Shown: one piece after another, positions 63,380-64,000 of the stretch | How positions within the stretch are numbered: the first letter of the stretch is position 1 | How the letters are laid out: every line of letters begins with the position of its first letter | NCBI GenBank assembly: GCA_034231615.1 | Contig: CM067315.1 | Span: 29,118,133-29,182,132, forward strand | Length of the DNA: 64,000 bases | Direction of reading: 5' to 3' | Origin: Meghimatium bilineatum | Lineage: Eukaryota > Mollusca > Gastropoda > Stylommatophora > Philomycidae | Notes under the pieces: model-generated | Told to the model about the DNA's origin: nothing | The model's input: the letters and a program-made list of their open reading frames with translations, nothing else | The model's database searches: none | Program-made: the position numbers and the translations under genes

Positions 63380-64000
63380 GCGCGATATGGCCAAGTACAT
63401 CCGATTTCCGCTAGCTATTTTTTTTAGGTTTGCTTTCCTTAGATGGTCTGCCCTCCCGGGATCTGTCCAGGCTTTGTGTAGAGTTTTCCATCTCCTAGGT
63501 GGCCTATCTTTCTGGACTCTTGAGCGCCACCTGCCCAGCAGTTAGGGGAATTTTCTAAGTTTTCTGCCTTTTTCCCTTATGGGATGGGGCTGATTGGGTC
63601 CTAAGGAGGGTTTTGCTGACTTCTCCCTTTGTATGTTTAGAAAAGTAGTTTCCTATATTCCCCTATTTAAAGGTCCTCCCAAACCTGGGGACGCGCCATG
63701 CTGGGGTCAATGATCCCAGCTGTTGGCTTGAGCTTATAGAGGCTCATACTCGCTTGATGCTGCCCGTCATGAGACACATGGGATATTTCAGTGGAGATAT
63801 CAGTGCCACCTGATATCCCACCCAGTCCTGTTAGGCAACATCGCCAGTTTGTCCGCGACTGCTTATTCGTCCAGAAATCTGGATTATTTGTCCAGAGATC
63901 TGTCTTATGTTGCAGCCAACCACCAGATATGGAGGCTCCATATCCGGAGGCTGTTACACGATCCGCAACCTGAGGACGCGCCTGGTAGGTGATGGTCCCC
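63380..64000. other. GC-richer segment running off the window
   Basis: Clearly higher in GC than the rest of the window, with internal similarity between CCTGGGGACGCGCCATG (63685) and CCTGAGGACGCGCCTGG (63971), and repeated CCAGATATGGAGGCTCC-like palindromic bits. It looks like untranslated sequence of a younger mobile element, but no domain supports this. Confidence 0.35.

Overview
The window looks like animal nuclear DNA. It is AT-rich and dominated by decayed transposons, tRNA-headed SINEs, minisatellites and microsatellites. One multi-exon host gene with GT-AG introns can be supported. The mix (RTE-like LINE tails, RNase H-bearing LINEs, tRNA-derived SINEs, hAT, P, piggyBac and pogo remnants, C/G homopolymers of 9-14 bases) fits a lophotrochozoan. 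A mollusc, perhaps a cephalopod, is my best guess, but the sequence alone does not prove it. I saw no prokaryotic operon, CRISPR, rRNA or true tRNA gene, LTR element or retrovirus-like copy.

Host gene: on the minus strand, four exons between 56648 and 45973 give an uninterrupted 251-codon reading frame. Phases match at every junction. The product looks like a single-domain aerolysin-type (ETX/MTX2-like) beta-pore-forming fold protein with no signal peptide. Its three introns carry most of the nested transposon stories of the right-hand part of the window: a 1.77-kb hAT transposon inside a SINE, two related hAT MITEs, RTE tails and a microsatellite close to a splice donor.

Layout: 0-6 kb holds RTE and SINE debris. 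6.3-7.1 kb is a 34-bp tandem array. 7.4-9.5 kb is a P-element-like relic with a THAP domain, split by an RTE LINE. 9.7-10.2 kb is a piggyBac-like remnant. 10.6-26 kb is an RTE-tail graveyard with SINEs. 27-39 kb is a cluster of RNase H-type LINE 3' ends, with large arrays at 27.2, 27.7, 27.9, 29.4 and 31.9-33.2 kb. 41-43 kb has more RTE copies, one expanded into a 41-bp array. 46-56.6 kb is the host gene. 57-64 kb has SINEs, a 1.1-kb LINE fragment on the minus strand and a GC-richer repeat at the window end.

The recurrent theme is that several minisatellites can be traced to a segment of a LINE that is still single-copy in other fragments of the same window. Tandem amplification seems to have started repeatedly within dead LINE sequence. 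Together with insertions confirmed by target-site duplications, this gives a relative-age stratigraphy for the locus.
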